A DNA stretch of 64,000 bases. Source: Pseudomonadota bacterium (lineage in GTDB: Bacteria; Myxococcota_A; Polyangia; Polyangiales; Polyangiaceae). The position numbers and the translations under genes are program-made. Each line of letters begins with the position of its first letter. Position 1 is the first letter of the stretch. Under the pieces are notes generated by a model, which was given only the letters and a program-made list of their open reading frames with translations, was not told the DNA's origin and searched no databases. Where the stretch lies: assembly GCA_023423895.1 (NCBI GenBank), contig JAFAER010000023.1, forward strand, positions 30,915 through 94,914, read 5' to 3'. Shown one piece after another: positions 24,938 to 33,701 of this stretch.

Positions 24938-24943
24938 AGCATA
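24938..24943 (-). promoter_or_regulatory. -10-like hexamer for the FadL operon
   Basis: On the minus strand TATGCT ends 8 nt before ATG 24929. There is no Shine-Dalgarno. Confidence 0.4.
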
Positions 24944-25026
24944 TCACCGCTTTCCGCGCCGGACGGTCAGCGGTAGCTGCCCGTCGCCCTGCCCTCCCCA
25001 CGGGGCACAACTGACACGAGGCCGAC

Positions 25027-26202
25027 TCAGGCGCGGGCCGCGAGCTGCCCGCACGCGGCGTCGACGTCGCCACCACCGCTGTATCGCTTGTGCGAGAAGA
25101 CCCCTCGTTCCCGGAGCGCGTCGCGGAACGCCTGCTCGCGATCGTCGGCGGCGCGCACGAACGGATCGGCAGCGCCCGTCTCGCTCGTGCCGATGGCGTT
25201 GTACGGGATGATACTGAGGCGCGGCGACCGCCCGGTGCGCTCACGGAACATCGCGACGAGGTCCGCGAGCGCATGCGCGTGCTCGACCCCGTCGTTCACG
25301 CCGGAGAGCAGGGTCACCGCCCACATCGGCGCGAGGCCGGTCTCGAGCGCATGCTCACACGCCGCGGCGATCACGTCCTCGAGCGCGTGCGTGCGCTCGA
25401 TCGGCATGAGGCTGCGCCGCGTGCTCGCGAGCGCCGAGCCGAGCGAGATCCCGAGACGGACCTTCGGAGCCTCGCGGGCGAGCCGTCGGATGCCGGACGG
25501 AAGGCCGGACGTACAAACCGTGATTGCGCGCGCATCGATCGCAAGCGCGCTCGGATCGCTCATCACGTCGATCGCGGCGAGCACGCGGTCGAGGTTCGCC
25601 ATGGGCTCGCCCATGCCCTGGAAGACGACGCCGTGGACCCGCTCCGGCCCGCGGCCGCGACCTTCGAGCCGCCGTCGGACGATGCGGACCTGCTCCACGA
25701 TCTCCCACGTCTCCAGGTTGCGGAGGAGGCCGAGACGTCCGGTCGCGCAAAAGGAGCACGCGAGCGCGCAGCCCACCTGGGAGCTGACGCACACCGAGAA
25801 GCGGCCGGTACGCTCGAGGGGAATACGAACGGTCTCGACGACGTGGCCGTCAGCCGTACGAAGCGCGTATTTGACGAACGGGTCGACACGGCTCGCGCGC
25901 TCTGCCGTGACCTCGAGCTGCGGAACCCAGCCGGCGCGCACGACGGCCTCACGCGAGCTCCTGCGGATCCCGGAGCTCGGCGTCGCGGGATCTTCGTCGC
26001 GGTGGACCTGGGAGACGACCCGTCGCGCCTCCTCGACCGTGAGCCCGGGAATGGCACGGGCCAGGAGGTCGGGTCGGATCCCCTGGAGCGCGACGCGGCG
26101 GCCACTGCCGGCTCTGTCCGGAGCGCACTCCTCCTGACCGTCGGCGCGATCGGGGATGCCCGGCCGAGAGCCCGAGCTGGAGGATGGCCGAGTCGGCAGC
26201 AC
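25027..26202 (-). CDS. rlmN: RlmN-type radical SAM rRNA/tRNA adenine-C2 methyltransferase
   Basis: 391 residues from GTG 26202. The frame also opens at GTG 26223, but TATGGC lies 6 nt before 26202, matching the window's leaderless pattern and overlapping the extra codons. The radical SAM cluster CALACSFC is in a typical RlmN context (SSQVGCALACSFCATGRLG). FQGMGEPMANLD, VCTSGLPSGIRRLA, LLSGVNDGVEHA and the terminal DVDAACGQL, with the methyl-carrying cysteine, are all present. It methylates A2503 of 23S rRNA and some tRNAs. The N-terminal accessory domain is divergent (LLARAIPGLTVEEARRVV). Confidence 0.9.
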   Translation of the reverse strand: MLPTRPSSSSGSRPGIPDRADGQEECAPDRAGSGRRVALQGIRPDLLARAIPGLTVEEARRVVSQVHRDEDPATPSSGIRRSSREAVVRAGWVPQLEVTAERASRVDPFVKYALRTADGHVVETVRIPLERTGRFSVCVSSQVGCALACSFCATGRLGLLRNLETWEIVEQVRIVRRRLEGRGRGPERVHGVVFQGMGEPMANLDRVLAAIDVMSDPSALAIDARAITVCTSGLPSGIRRLAREAPKVRLGISLGSALASTRRSLMPIERTHALEDVIAAACEHALETGLAPMWAVTLLSGVNDGVEHAHALADLVAMFRERTGRSPRLSIIPYNAIGTSETGAADPFVRAADDREQAFRDALRERGVFSHKRYSGGGDVDAACGQLAARA

Positions 26203-26208
26203 GCGATT

Positions 26209-26214
26209 GCCATA
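26209..26214 (-). promoter_or_regulatory. -10-like hexamer for rlmN
   Basis: On the minus strand TATGGC, in the context TGCTATGGC, ends 6 nt before GTG 26202. It deviates from TANNNT at the last base. Confidence 0.3.
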
Positions 26215-26242
26215 GCACGGCACCCGACAAAGGCAGTCGTGC

Positions 26243-26248
26243 TACCGT
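26243..26248 (+). promoter_or_regulatory. -10-like hexamer for tatBC
   Basis: TACCGT, in the context TGCTACCGT, ends 9 nt before GTG 26258. There is no Shine-Dalgarno. Confidence 0.4.
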
Positions 26249-26257
26249 GCCCGTAAC

Positions 26258-26983
26258 GTGTTCGGCTTCAGTTTCTCGGAGCTCGTCGTGGTGGTCATCG
26301 TGGCGCTCGTCGTCATGGGCCCCAAGGACCTGCCCAAGATGCTCCGTCGCCTCGGCCAATGGGCCGGGAAGATCCGGCGCGCGGCCGCCGATCTTCGCGC
26401 CCAATCGGGCATCGACGACGCGCTCCGCTCCGAAGGTCTCGCAGACGACATCGCCGAGATCCGCAAGCTCGCCCGCGGCGAGCTGGATGCGGTCCAGCGC
26501 ATGGCCCGCGTCGAGGACGACCTGGTCACGCGACCGGCGGCGCAGGGCGGCTACAGCTCGAGCTCGAGCTCGGGCTACGGCGGAGGTGACGACTTCTACG
26601 TCGTCCGCGACCGCGAGTACCCGCGCGACGGCGCAGACGCCTACGCAGCGCTGCCGGACAACGCCATCGTCTACGCCGAGACGCTCCCGAAGAGCCAATG
26701 GGCACGCGATCCGCTCTACGTCGTCGGCGATGCCGACGCCGAGCTTCCGCCGGAGCCGGAGCCGGAGCCCGACACGGACGCCATCGAAGGGGGTGTCGGC
26801 CCGACGCTCATCGGTCTGCCCGTGCCGTACGAGCCACCGTCCGAGGCCTCGACCTCCGAGAGCGGCCCGGCGGCGGACACGCGCACGTTGATGGGCATCG
26901 CGCCGTCCGAGGTCGACGGCAAAGCCGAGAGCGCCGACGAAGAGGCCGAAGCGGCCACGACGAGCGTGGAGGCTCGTAGCTGA
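26258..26983 (+). CDS. tatB: Twin-arginine translocase subunit TatB
   Basis: 241 residues from GTG 26258. An N-terminal membrane helix (FSFSELVVVVIVALVVMGPK) runs into the MGPKDLPKMLRRLG hinge and a long amphipathic helix, as in TatA/TatB. The GP hinge, the longer helix and coupling to tatC favour TatB. From about residue 85 a Ser/Gly then acidic Pro/Glu tail of some 150 residues follows, longer than in enterobacterial TatB (about 170 residues in total). It acts with TatC in recognising folded Tat substrates. A Tat-type signal is seen at 56070. The stop overlaps tatC as TGATG. Confidence 0.88.
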   Translation: MFGFSFSELVVVVIVALVVMGPKDLPKMLRRLGQWAGKIRRAAADLRAQSGIDDALRSEGLADDIAEIRKLARGELDAVQRMARVEDDLVTRPAAQGGYSSSSSSGYGGGDDFYVVRDREYPRDGADAYAALPDNAIVYAETLPKSQWARDPLYVVGDADAELPPEPEPEPDTDAIEGGVGPTLIGLPVPYEPPSEASTSESGPAADTRTLMGIAPSEVDGKAESADEEAEAATTSVEARS

Positions 26984-27804
26984 TGTCTGCCGAGATGGAC
27001 CGTGAGCTGACGCACGAAGATCCCGAGTCGGACATCAAGATGACGATTTGGGAGCACATCGGTGAGCTCCGCAAGCGCCTCATGCGCGCCGCGATGGGGC
27101 TCGTCGCTGGCGCGGTCGTCTGCTGGACGTTCCGCGAGCAGCTCCTCGGCTGGGTGACGACGCCGTATGCGAGCGCGTGGCGAGAGACCTTTCCGGAGCT
27201 GGTGAAGGCCGGGCAGTCGCCCGAGCTGCAGACGCTCGCGCCCGCCGACGCCTTCGTCAACTACATGCAGCTCTCGCTCGTCGGCGGCGTCATCATCGCT
27301 GCGCCGATCATCTTTTATCAGCTCTGGGCCTTCATCAGCCCCGGGCTCTACTCGCGCGAGAAGCGGTACATCATCCCGTTCGTCCTCTTCTCGACGACGC
27401 TCTTCATGTCCGGCATCGCGTTCGCGTACTACGTGGCGCTGCCGTTCAGCTTCCCGTTCTTCTTCTCGCTGCTCGGCTCGGTCGGCGGCGAGGCCGGCAT
27501 CATCCTCACGTCGAAGCCGACGATGGAGTACTACCTGGACTTCGCGGAGCACATGCTCCTCGCGTTCGGGTTCGTCTTCGAGCTCCCGCTGTTCATCGGC
27601 TTTCTCGCGCTCGCCGGCATCGTCACGCCCCAGCAGCTCGTGAAGTTCAGCCGGTACGCGATCGTGGGAGCCTTCGTGGTCGGCGCGTTCGTCACGCCGG
27701 GTCCCGAGATCTCGAGCCAGATCGCCGTCTCGGGCGCGCTCGTGGCGCTCTACTTCCTCAGCGTCGGTCTCGCGTTCCTCATCTATCGGAAGCGAGAGTC
27801 CTGA
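26983..27804 (+). CDS. tatC: Twin-arginine translocase subunit TatC
   Basis: 273 residues. The cytoplasmic N-terminus TIWEHIGELRKRLMRA is the TatC signature with the conserved HIGELRKR. Six membrane helices follow. FINYMQ-like FVNYMQLSL, YQLWAFISPGLYSREKRYI and the final FVTPGPEISSQI are all conserved TatC segments. It is the receptor for twin-arginine signal peptides in the inner membrane. It is co-transcribed with tatB through a 1-bp overlap. No tatA-only gene is seen nearby. Confidence 0.96.
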   Translation: MSAEMDRELTHEDPESDIKMTIWEHIGELRKRLMRAAMGLVAGAVVCWTFREQLLGWVTTPYASAWRETFPELVKAGQSPELQTLAPADAFVNYMQLSLVGGVIIAAPIIFYQLWAFISPGLYSREKRYIIPFVLFSTTLFMSGIAFAYYVALPFSFPFFFSLLGSVGGEAGIILTSKPTMEYYLDFAEHMLLAFGFVFELPLFIGFLALAGIVTPQQLVKFSRYAIVGAFVVGAFVTPGPEISSQIAVSGALVALYFLSVGLAFLIYRKRES

Positions 27805-27820
27805 CGCCGGCACCGCGTGC

Positions 27821-27839
27821 CCGGAGCCGCTCGCTCCGG
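27821..27839. terminator. Hairpin between convergent tatC and a membrane-protein gene
   Basis: CCGGAGC (27821-27827) pairs with GCTCCGG (27833-27839) around a 5-nt loop. It is located between stops at 27804 and 27842, so it is probably a bidirectional terminator without a U-tract. Confidence 0.55.
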
Positions 27840-27841
27840 CA

Positions 27842-29749
27842 TCAGGGCGCGTCGATGGCGGCCTGGCGGGCGCGCGCGGCGTTCGGCTCGAAGAACACCG
27901 CGGCCATCTGCGCGGCGATCGGATCGAAGGCCCGGAGCAGCACGACGCCGTAGGCGCGGCTGTCCTCGAGGATCGGCCCCGCCGCGCCTGCCGGCGGCCG
28001 CAGCAGCGACAGAGTCGGGTCCCCTCCACCATCGTCGAGCACGAAGGTCTCCGGCGGTTCGCCCTTCATCGCAAACGAGAGCACCCGTGGCTCGTTCGGC
28101 ACCTGGATGGTGACATCGAGGCGAACGAAGATGCCAAGGTGACGTCGGCGCCCATCGCGCGAGACGTACGTGGTGCCGGCCCAGCCGAGCTCGTAGTCGA
28201 CCGCGATCGTCGGAGCGGACACCTCCGTGACGGGCCCTCCGACCTCGCGGGACGCGAGCGGCGCCCCGCGCTTCAGTGTGAGGACACCGGCGGGGAACAC
28301 GGCCTGAAAGCTCCGCTCGAGCCCGGCAACGAGCGCCGCCTCGCGTGCGGATGGGTCGTCGGAGCCGGAGCCGGAAGGACCAGAGGGGGCTTCCGGCTCG
28401 AGCTGGAGATGGGGTGTCACGGGTGCGCCGCCGCCGGGCGCCGGGCCGTCGTCCTCGAGGAGCCCCTTCGCGAGCAGTCGGTCTGCAACCACGAGCGTGC
28501 TCGTCTTGCCGCGATGAAAGCGGACCTCGATCGGCCGCTCCTCCTTCTCACAGTACGCCAGCAGCGCGAGGACGATGGGGACGACGCTCTTGTCCGCGAC
28601 GTTGGCGTGCTCGCGGAAGTCTTCGGTCGTCTGCCGGTAGAGGTGGCGGATCTCGTCCCTCGCCGCCGGGACCTCGCGGGCGTCGGGCCACCTCGCGATG
28701 AAAGCGCGTAGGCCGGTCACCGTCTTCTGCGCGCCGAGCTCGGCGTGGAGCGCATCGCCGAGCGCCGCACGCGCGTCGGTCTCCACCGCGCTCTGCGGAT
28801 ACGCGAGGAGGAAGCGCTCGATCGCCGCGGCCCTCTTTCCGGCGTCGGGCGCTTTCATGGCCTCGGCGAGGCGAGCCCGCGGGAGGACCAGGCGGCGCAC
28901 CTCCTCGGCCCGAAGCCCGCCGCCTCGAACGTAGGCCTCGGCGGTCGCGACGTCCGGCGTCGGGCCGAGCCGCGACCATGCCCATCGATCGCTTTGCCAG
29001 TTGCGCAGGCGCCACCACCCCACGCCCCCGACGAGGCCCGCGATGATCGTGATCGCCCAGATGAAGCGCGTCCACGTCGGTCGACCGCGCGCGAGCAGGC
29101 CATGGTCGTGCGCCGGGGCCCAGTCACGTGCGCGCGCATCGGCGAAGGGGTCGAACGCAGCGAGCTCACCGATGCCACCTCTCTGGAGCGCGGCGGCGAG
29201 GTTCTCGCGCGCTGCCTGAACCGCGGCGGCCTGCGCAATCGCGGCGGCCTGGCCTCGAATCTCGAACGCAAAGGACGCGGTGGAGAAGATGAACCACAGC
29301 GTCGAGTGCGTGTACTTGCCCCCCTTCAGGTGGTGGACGGGGTCGAACGCCTGCAACTCGGCCAGCGGATGGAGCACGATCTCCCGTGCGCGCGCATCGA
29401 CGAGGTCGAGCGGGAACACGTAGACGCCCGGCGTGAACGGCAGCGAGCCTGCGACGACACGGCGGCGCGCGAGCATCGCAAGCGATAGGCCGAGGACCGC
29501 AAAAGCGGCCATGTAGCCGACGAGGAATCTCCGATCCTGCACCGGCGCATCGACGGCGCCGAGCCGTAGGACCGCCATCACGCCGAGAGCGGCGACGACG
29601 ACGAGCGACAGGACGAGCCATCCCGCACGGGTCCGCGGCTTCGCCGTGCGCTGGCAGATCGGACGCGCCGCCGGCGAGTCCGACACGAGCGAACGGACGA
29701 ACCGTTCGCGTGTCGCTCGCGGGAGGTCGTTGAAGTCGATCGAACGCAA
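27842..29749 (-). CDS. Membrane protein of unknown function, three helices
   Basis: 635 residues from TTG 29749; no ATG occurs before residue 58, and the N-terminus MRSIDFNDLPRATRERFVRS looks genuine. Membrane segments lie near residues 44-62, 77-95 and 228-247. Between the second and third is a cytoplasmic-type domain (LPFTPGVYVFPLDLVDARAREIVLHP, LADLQ-like helices). The C-terminal 380 residues start with helical TPR-like repeats (FLLAYPQSAVETDARAALGDAL, FIARWPDAREVPAARDEI) and end in a beta-rich domain (TIAVDYELGWAGTTYVS). I recognise no family. It is followed by the tatC terminator. Confidence 0.7.
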   Translation of the reverse strand: MRSIDFNDLPRATRERFVRSLVSDSPAARPICQRTAKPRTRAGWLVLSLVVVAALGVMAVLRLGAVDAPVQDRRFLVGYMAAFAVLGLSLAMLARRRVVAGSLPFTPGVYVFPLDLVDARAREIVLHPLAELQAFDPVHHLKGGKYTHSTLWFIFSTASFAFEIRGQAAAIAQAAAVQAARENLAAALQRGGIGELAAFDPFADARARDWAPAHDHGLLARGRPTWTRFIWAITIIAGLVGGVGWWRLRNWQSDRWAWSRLGPTPDVATAEAYVRGGGLRAEEVRRLVLPRARLAEAMKAPDAGKRAAAIERFLLAYPQSAVETDARAALGDALHAELGAQKTVTGLRAFIARWPDAREVPAARDEIRHLYRQTTEDFREHANVADKSVVPIVLALLAYCEKEERPIEVRFHRGKTSTLVVADRLLAKGLLEDDGPAPGGGAPVTPHLQLEPEAPSGPSGSGSDDPSAREAALVAGLERSFQAVFPAGVLTLKRGAPLASREVGGPVTEVSAPTIAVDYELGWAGTTYVSRDGRRRHLGIFVRLDVTIQVPNEPRVLSFAMKGEPPETFVLDDGGGDPTLSLLRPPAGAAGPILEDSRAYGVVLLRAFDPIAAQMAAVFFEPNAARARQAAIDAP

Positions 29750-29807
29750 CAGAGCCTTCTCAGGCTCGCACGAACCGACCGTTCACTCTAGAGCGTGTCG
29801 CTGGCTC

Positions 29808-30443
29808 TCAGACGCGCGGCTCGGACAGCGGGACCGGGACCCGACGTGCGTCCATCCAGAGCCCGTCGATGTCGTACGCCGCGCGCGCATCGTCCTGGAA
29901 GACATGGACGACGACATCGCCGAAGTCCATGAGCACCCAGTTCGCGTGCGGGAGGCCCTCGACGGCGAGCGCGCGCTTGTTCTTCTTGCGCAGCGCGTCC
30001 TCGATCGCGGCCGACAACGCAGCGACGTGACGGTCGCTGCGACCCGACATGAGGACGAGGAAATCGGCGTAGTCGACACGACCCGCGACGTCGATCACCT
30101 CGAGGCCCGACGCCTTCTTCTCGAGCGCCGCGGTCGCGATGAGAATGGCGACCTCGCGAGCTTCGTCGCTGGCCGTGCTCACCCCGGCGGGAACGCGCGC
30201 GGCTCCGGCGGCCGAGCGACCCTCGCTGGCGACCGGCGGCTTGGCCTTCTTGAGGCCCTCGCCCTGACGCGGCCGGGCTCCGGTCGGTCGTGCAGCCCGC
30301 TCGCGGGGCGCTTCACCCTCCGCGCGGCGGGGAAGCTTGCTGGTCGTAGCTGCTCGCTTCGGGGGACGTGCTGCGGCTCCTCCGTGGGATGAACGGATGA
30401 GCGGACGATCTTGCCCTCGTGAGGGACGTTTATTCGCGGCCAA
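29808..30443 (-). CDS. rsfS: Ribosomal silencing factor RsfS with N-terminal extension
   Basis: 211 residues from TTG 30443, supported by AGGAGA at 30448-30453. GTG 30182 would give the usual 120-residue length but has no ribosome site. The conserved domain (about 92-200) shows DEAREVAILIATAALEKKAS, VIDVAGRVDYADFLVLMSGRSDRHV, VEGLPHANWVLMDFGDVVVHVF and YDIDGLW. RsfS binds ribosomal protein L14 and blocks subunit joining in starvation. Residues 1-87 are a basic Arg/Ala/Pro/Lys-rich extension. It lies downstream of proA, as in many bacteria where these genes cluster. Confidence 0.9.
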   Translation of the reverse strand: MAANKRPSRGQDRPLIRSSHGGAAARPPKRAATTSKLPRRAEGEAPRERAARPTGARPRQGEGLKKAKPPVASEGRSAAGAARVPAGVSTASDEAREVAILIATAALEKKASGLEVIDVAGRVDYADFLVLMSGRSDRHVAALSAAIEDALRKKNKRALAVEGLPHANWVLMDFGDVVVHVFQDDARAAYDIDGLWMDARRVPVPLSEPRV

Positions 30444-30521
30444 GCGGTCTCCTGTGTGGGGGGATCGTCGACCGAGCGAGGTGCCGCGTCAAACTCAAAC
30501 GGAAGACTACGCGTCTTTCCC

Positions 30522-30549
30522 GTCTCTCGTCTCCCGTCTCTCGTCTCCC
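30522..30549. repeat. 14-bp direct tandem repeat, two copies
   Basis: GTCTCTCGTCTCCC occurs at 30522-30535 and again directly at 30536-30549, within the 175-bp proA-rsfS gap. The element is polypyrimidine on the plus strand, so the transcript of proA-rsfS would carry a purine-rich GGGAGACGAGAGAC repeat. Confidence 0.7.
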
Positions 30550-30618
30550 GTGGCGGCACTGGCCACGGACCATCCGCGCTCGCCTCGGGACTCGGGACGC
30601 GCCTCAGCTTCGTGCGCC

Positions 30619-31878
30619 TCAGCCCCGAACCTGTCCCTCGCCGTCGATGATCCACTTCATCGTCGTCAGCGCCTCGAGGCCCATGGGTCCTCGCCAGTGA
30701 AGACGGCTCGTCGCGATCCCGATCTCGGCGCCTAGCCCGAGCTCACCGCCGTCGTGGAAGCGCGTCGAGGCGTTGACCACGACGCAGGCCGCGTCCACTT
30801 CACGGCGCCAGCGGTCCGCGCGCTCCGAGCTCTGCGTGAGGATCGCCTCGGTGTGACCGGAGCCGTACTCGGCGACGTGCGAGAGGGCCCCCTCGAGCCC
30901 GTCGACGACCCGGACGGCGAGCACGGTGTCGAGGAACTCACAACCGTAGTCTCCGGGGACCGCCGCTTTCGCTTCGGCCACGAGGATGCGCGTGCGCTCG
31001 CAGCCGCGAAGCTCACAGCCCGCCGCGAGCAGAGCGCGGGCGACCGGCGGCAAGAGGCGTGGCGCATCCGCAGCGTCGACGAGCAGGCACTCGAGCGCAT
31101 TGCAGACTCCCGGCCGGCTCATCTTGGCGTTCAGCACGATCTTCGCCGCGAGATCGACGTCGGCGCCGGCATCGAGGAAGAGGTGGCAGACGCCCTTGTA
31201 GTGCTGCACCACCGGCACCCGGGCGTTCTCGGTGACGAACCGAATCAGCGCCTCGCCGCCGCGCGGGATCGCCAGATCGACGAGCTCGGTCTGCTGGACC
31301 AGGGCACGCACGCCTTCGCGATCGGTGAACGGAAGCACCTGCACGGCCGACCGCGGCAGCCCGGTGGTCTCGAGCGCGTCGCCGATCACCTTGGCGAGCG
31401 CCGCGTTCGACCGCTCGGCCTCGGAGCCACCCCGCAAGACGACGGCATTTCCCGCCTTGAGCGTGAGCGCGCTCGCCTCGACGGTCACGTTCGGCCGAGC
31501 TTCGTAGATCATCGCGATGACCCCGAGCGGGACGCGGACGCGGCGGACGACGATTCCGTTGGGGCGCGTCGTCCGCGAGACGACCTCACCCACCGGATCC
31601 GGAAGCGCGGCGACCTCGCGCACGCTGGCGGCCATCGCCTCGACGCGCGCCTCGTCGAGCATCAAACGGTCGAGCATCGCGCCCTTGGTGCCCTTCTGGC
31701 GCGCGGCCTCGAGATCGAGCCGATTCGCCTCGAGGATGGCCGTGGAGCTCTGCTGGATCCCGGAGGCGATCGCCTCGAGTGCTGCGTTCTTGTGCTCCGT
31801 CGACCGCGGCGCGAGCGCGCGTGCGGCGCGGCGCGCCCGAAGACACGTTTCTCGGACCTGTTCCTCGAGAGAGGTCAT
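30619..31878 (-). CDS. proA: Gamma-glutamyl phosphate reductase ProA
   Basis: 419 residues, the usual length. It reduces gamma-glutamyl phosphate with NADPH to glutamate semialdehyde, the second step of proline synthesis. Diagnostic segments are GVIAMIYEARPNVTVEASAL, LKAGNAVVLRGGSEAERSN, VQHYKGVCHLF, MSRPGVCNALECLLV (catalytic cysteine in PGVCN) and GLGAEIGIATSRLHWRGPMG. The partner proB is not in the window. It is followed by rsfS, probably in one transcript. ATG 31878 has a TAGGTT hexamer 9 nt upstream and no Shine-Dalgarno. Confidence 0.97.
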   Translation of the reverse strand: MTSLEEQVRETCLRARRAARALAPRSTEHKNAALEAIASGIQQSSTAILEANRLDLEAARQKGTKGAMLDRLMLDEARVEAMAASVREVAALPDPVGEVVSRTTRPNGIVVRRVRVPLGVIAMIYEARPNVTVEASALTLKAGNAVVLRGGSEAERSNAALAKVIGDALETTGLPRSAVQVLPFTDREGVRALVQQTELVDLAIPRGGEALIRFVTENARVPVVQHYKGVCHLFLDAGADVDLAAKIVLNAKMSRPGVCNALECLLVDAADAPRLLPPVARALLAAGCELRGCERTRILVAEAKAAVPGDYGCEFLDTVLAVRVVDGLEGALSHVAEYGSGHTEAILTQSSERADRWRREVDAACVVVNASTRFHDGGELGLGAEIGIATSRLHWRGPMGLEALTTMKWIIDGEGQVRG

Positions 31879-31887
31879 GACGCCGAC

Positions 31888-31893
31888 AACCTA
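31888..31893 (-). promoter_or_regulatory. -10-like hexamer for proA
   Basis: On the minus strand TAGGTT ends 9 nt before ATG 31878. Confidence 0.4.
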
Positions 31894-32019
31894 CCAGCCG
31901 GCGGTCGCGCCGGCGTGGTCGTTGTGCGGAGCTCGTCCTGCGAAGGCGCGCGCGACGGGACGGGCGCGCTCACCCGCTGCGCGGCTCATCCGATGGCTGG
32001 ACGGCCGCATGCGGATGAG

Positions 32020-32712
32020 TCAGAAACCGATCGCGAGATGGGCGGCCGTGAGCGCGTACGCGCGGAGGTCTTTCACCTCGCTCGCGACCGGCCCGACGAT
32101 GCCTCCCGTGACGCTGGCACCGACACGCACGTCCGCATCCTCGAGGCCGAGCGCGTACTCGAGCGCGAAGCGCCCCGTGCCGACGCCAGCGAAGCCGCTC
32201 CGTGCGTCGGGGCGGCTGACGTGCATGAAGCCGGCGCCCATCCCGATGACGGGGTGAACAGGCCCGCGCTTGTGGAGGTCCAGCGTGATCTCGCCGGAGT
32301 AGTGCCCCACGCTGTCTCCGGTCGGGGTGCTCGAGCCGTCGCCGCTCTTGCCTTCGCCACGGAGCCATGACGCCGCGAGACGTCCGCCGACGGAGCCCAT
32401 GCCGAAGTCCGCACCGACCCCGACGCCGAAACCGAAGCCCTTTCCGGTCGTGATCCCCGCGGGTCCGAGCGTGAGGCGAAACGGAGACCGGCGAAGCTCC
32501 GGCTCCCGTGCGATGAAGTCGTCGTTCGCAAGTGCATGCGTCGGCGAGCCGCTGGCAAGCGGTCGAGACGGAGGTGGCTCCGAGAAGGGCCGACCGTCGC
32601 CGACCGTGACGGTGGCTTCGTCCGCCCGCGCCTCGCGTCCGAGGCTCGCCGTCGCGAACGTGAGAACCCCGACCAACATCCCCAGGACCGCTTTCTTGCT
32701 GTCGTGTCCCAT
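32020..32712 (-). CDS. Outer-membrane beta-barrel protein, unknown family
   Basis: 230 residues. A signal peptide MGHDSKKAVLGMLVGVLTFATASLGREARA is followed by a loop of about 45 residues and eight or so amphipathic strands (PFRLTLGPAGITTGKGFGFG, VGADFGMGSVGGRLAASWLR, HYSGEITLDLHKRG, FALEYALGLEDADVRVGASV). It ends in HLAIGF, a C-terminal phenylalanine. It looks like a small outer-membrane barrel. It is divergent from the TPR gene at 32856, with 143 bp between. No function can be assigned. Confidence 0.72.
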   Translation of the reverse strand: MGHDSKKAVLGMLVGVLTFATASLGREARADEATVTVGDGRPFSEPPPSRPLASGSPTHALANDDFIAREPELRRSPFRLTLGPAGITTGKGFGFGVGVGADFGMGSVGGRLAASWLRGEGKSGDGSSTPTGDSVGHYSGEITLDLHKRGPVHPVIGMGAGFMHVSRPDARSGFAGVGTGRFALEYALGLEDADVRVGASVTGGIVGPVASEVKDLRAYALTAAHLAIGF

Positions 32713-32840
32713 TGCGTAGGTACAAACGGGCCCTTCTGGCCGCTCTTACACCCCGGCACGGGATCACGCCCGAGCGACGCTTGGATCGCGAGCGATCTGG
32801 TCCGCGCCATGGTATGCCCCGCGACCTCGATGACTTCGGC

Positions 32841-32846
32841 TATCCT
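32841..32846 (+). promoter_or_regulatory. -10-like hexamer for the TPR/lipoprotein operon
   Basis: TATCCT, in the context GGCTATCCT, ends 9 nt before ATG 32856. No Shine-Dalgarno is seen. Confidence 0.4.
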
Positions 32847-32855
32847 TCTCTGCGC

Positions 32856-33701
32856 ATGAGGCGAGGCTCCTGGGCACCGCTCTTCTGCCTGGCCGCGGCA
32901 ACAGTGACGATGTCACTGTCGCTGCCGGCCCTCGCGCAGCAGCGCCCTGCAGCAGCGGCCGAGCCGGCCGTGGCGGCGCAGACCGAAGACCAGCGCAAGG
33001 CGCAGGAGCACTTCCAGCGGGCCAAGGAGCTCTATCAGGCCGGCCGGTACGAGGGAGCCGTCGCGGAGCTCGAGGTCGCTCGGGGGCTCGATCCGAAGGC
33101 GAAGGACCTCGTGATGAACCTCGGGATCGTCCACGAGAAGCTCGGGAAGTACGACGAGGCGATCGTGTACCTGAAGACGTTCCTCGACATGGAAGGCGTG
33201 ACGCCGGCCGAGCGCACGAAGGTCGAGGGCATGATCAAGCGGATCGAGGGCGCCAAGAGCTCGGCGCCGCCTCCCGCGTCCACTGCGCCCACGGAGACGG
33301 CGGAGCCGACCCCGAGCGAACCCGCGCCGAAGGCACCGCCCCAGCGCGGACGCGTCGACGCGCTGACGATCGCCGCCGGCTCCCTCGCGGTCGTCGGTCT
33401 CGGACTCGGAGCCGGCCTCGGGATCTATGCCCTGAGCACGCGTCCGAACGACGGCTTCGTCACCGGCCGGGACGGAACCTACGCGACGCTCGAGCAGAAG
33501 ACCGACAACGCGCACACGGCGGCGGTGATCGCCGACGTCAGCCTCGGCGTCGGCGTCGTCGCCGCGCTCGCGGCCGGATGGCTCTATTTCGGCCGCACGA
33601 AGGATTCGGCGCCGGCCACCAAGACCGGCTCCGCGCACGTCTCGCTCCTTCCTGCGCCTGCTTCGACTGGCGGCGCTCTCTTCGTGAGCGGAAGGTTCTG
33701 A
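32856..33701 (+). CDS. TPR protein with two C-terminal membrane helices
   Basis: 281 residues. The signal peptide ends LPALA-Q. TPR repeats cover about 40-135 (HFQRAKELYQAGRYEGAVAE, LGIVHEKLGKYDEAIVYLKT). A Pro/Ala/Thr linker follows (about 140-165). Helix 1 is TIAAGSLAVVGLGLGAGLGIYAL, then a loop of about 35 residues, then helix 2 AVIADVSLGVGVVAALAAGWLYF. The C-terminus ends in SGRF. The same layout recurs at 36522 and 61561. It overlaps the next gene as TGATG. It may scaffold an envelope complex; there is no enzyme motif. Confidence 0.78.
   Translation: MRRGSWAPLFCLAAATVTMSLSLPALAQQRPAAAAEPAVAAQTEDQRKAQEHFQRAKELYQAGRYEGAVAELEVARGLDPKAKDLVMNLGIVHEKLGKYDEAIVYLKTFLDMEGVTPAERTKVEGMIKRIEGAKSSAPPPASTAPTETAEPTPSEPAPKAPPQRGRVDALTIAAGSLAVVGLGLGAGLGIYALSTRPNDGFVTGRDGTYATLEQKTDNAHTAAVIADVSLGVGVVAALAAGWLYFGRTKDSAPATKTGSAHVSLLPAPASTGGALFVSGRF

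Noticed and set aside
22225..24942. 905-residue minus-strand open frame covering both FadL genes
   Set aside because: Its upstream half is Arg/Asp-rich antisense-like sequence in a different frame from the first FadL gene. Only the part from 23616 encodes a signal peptide and barrel.
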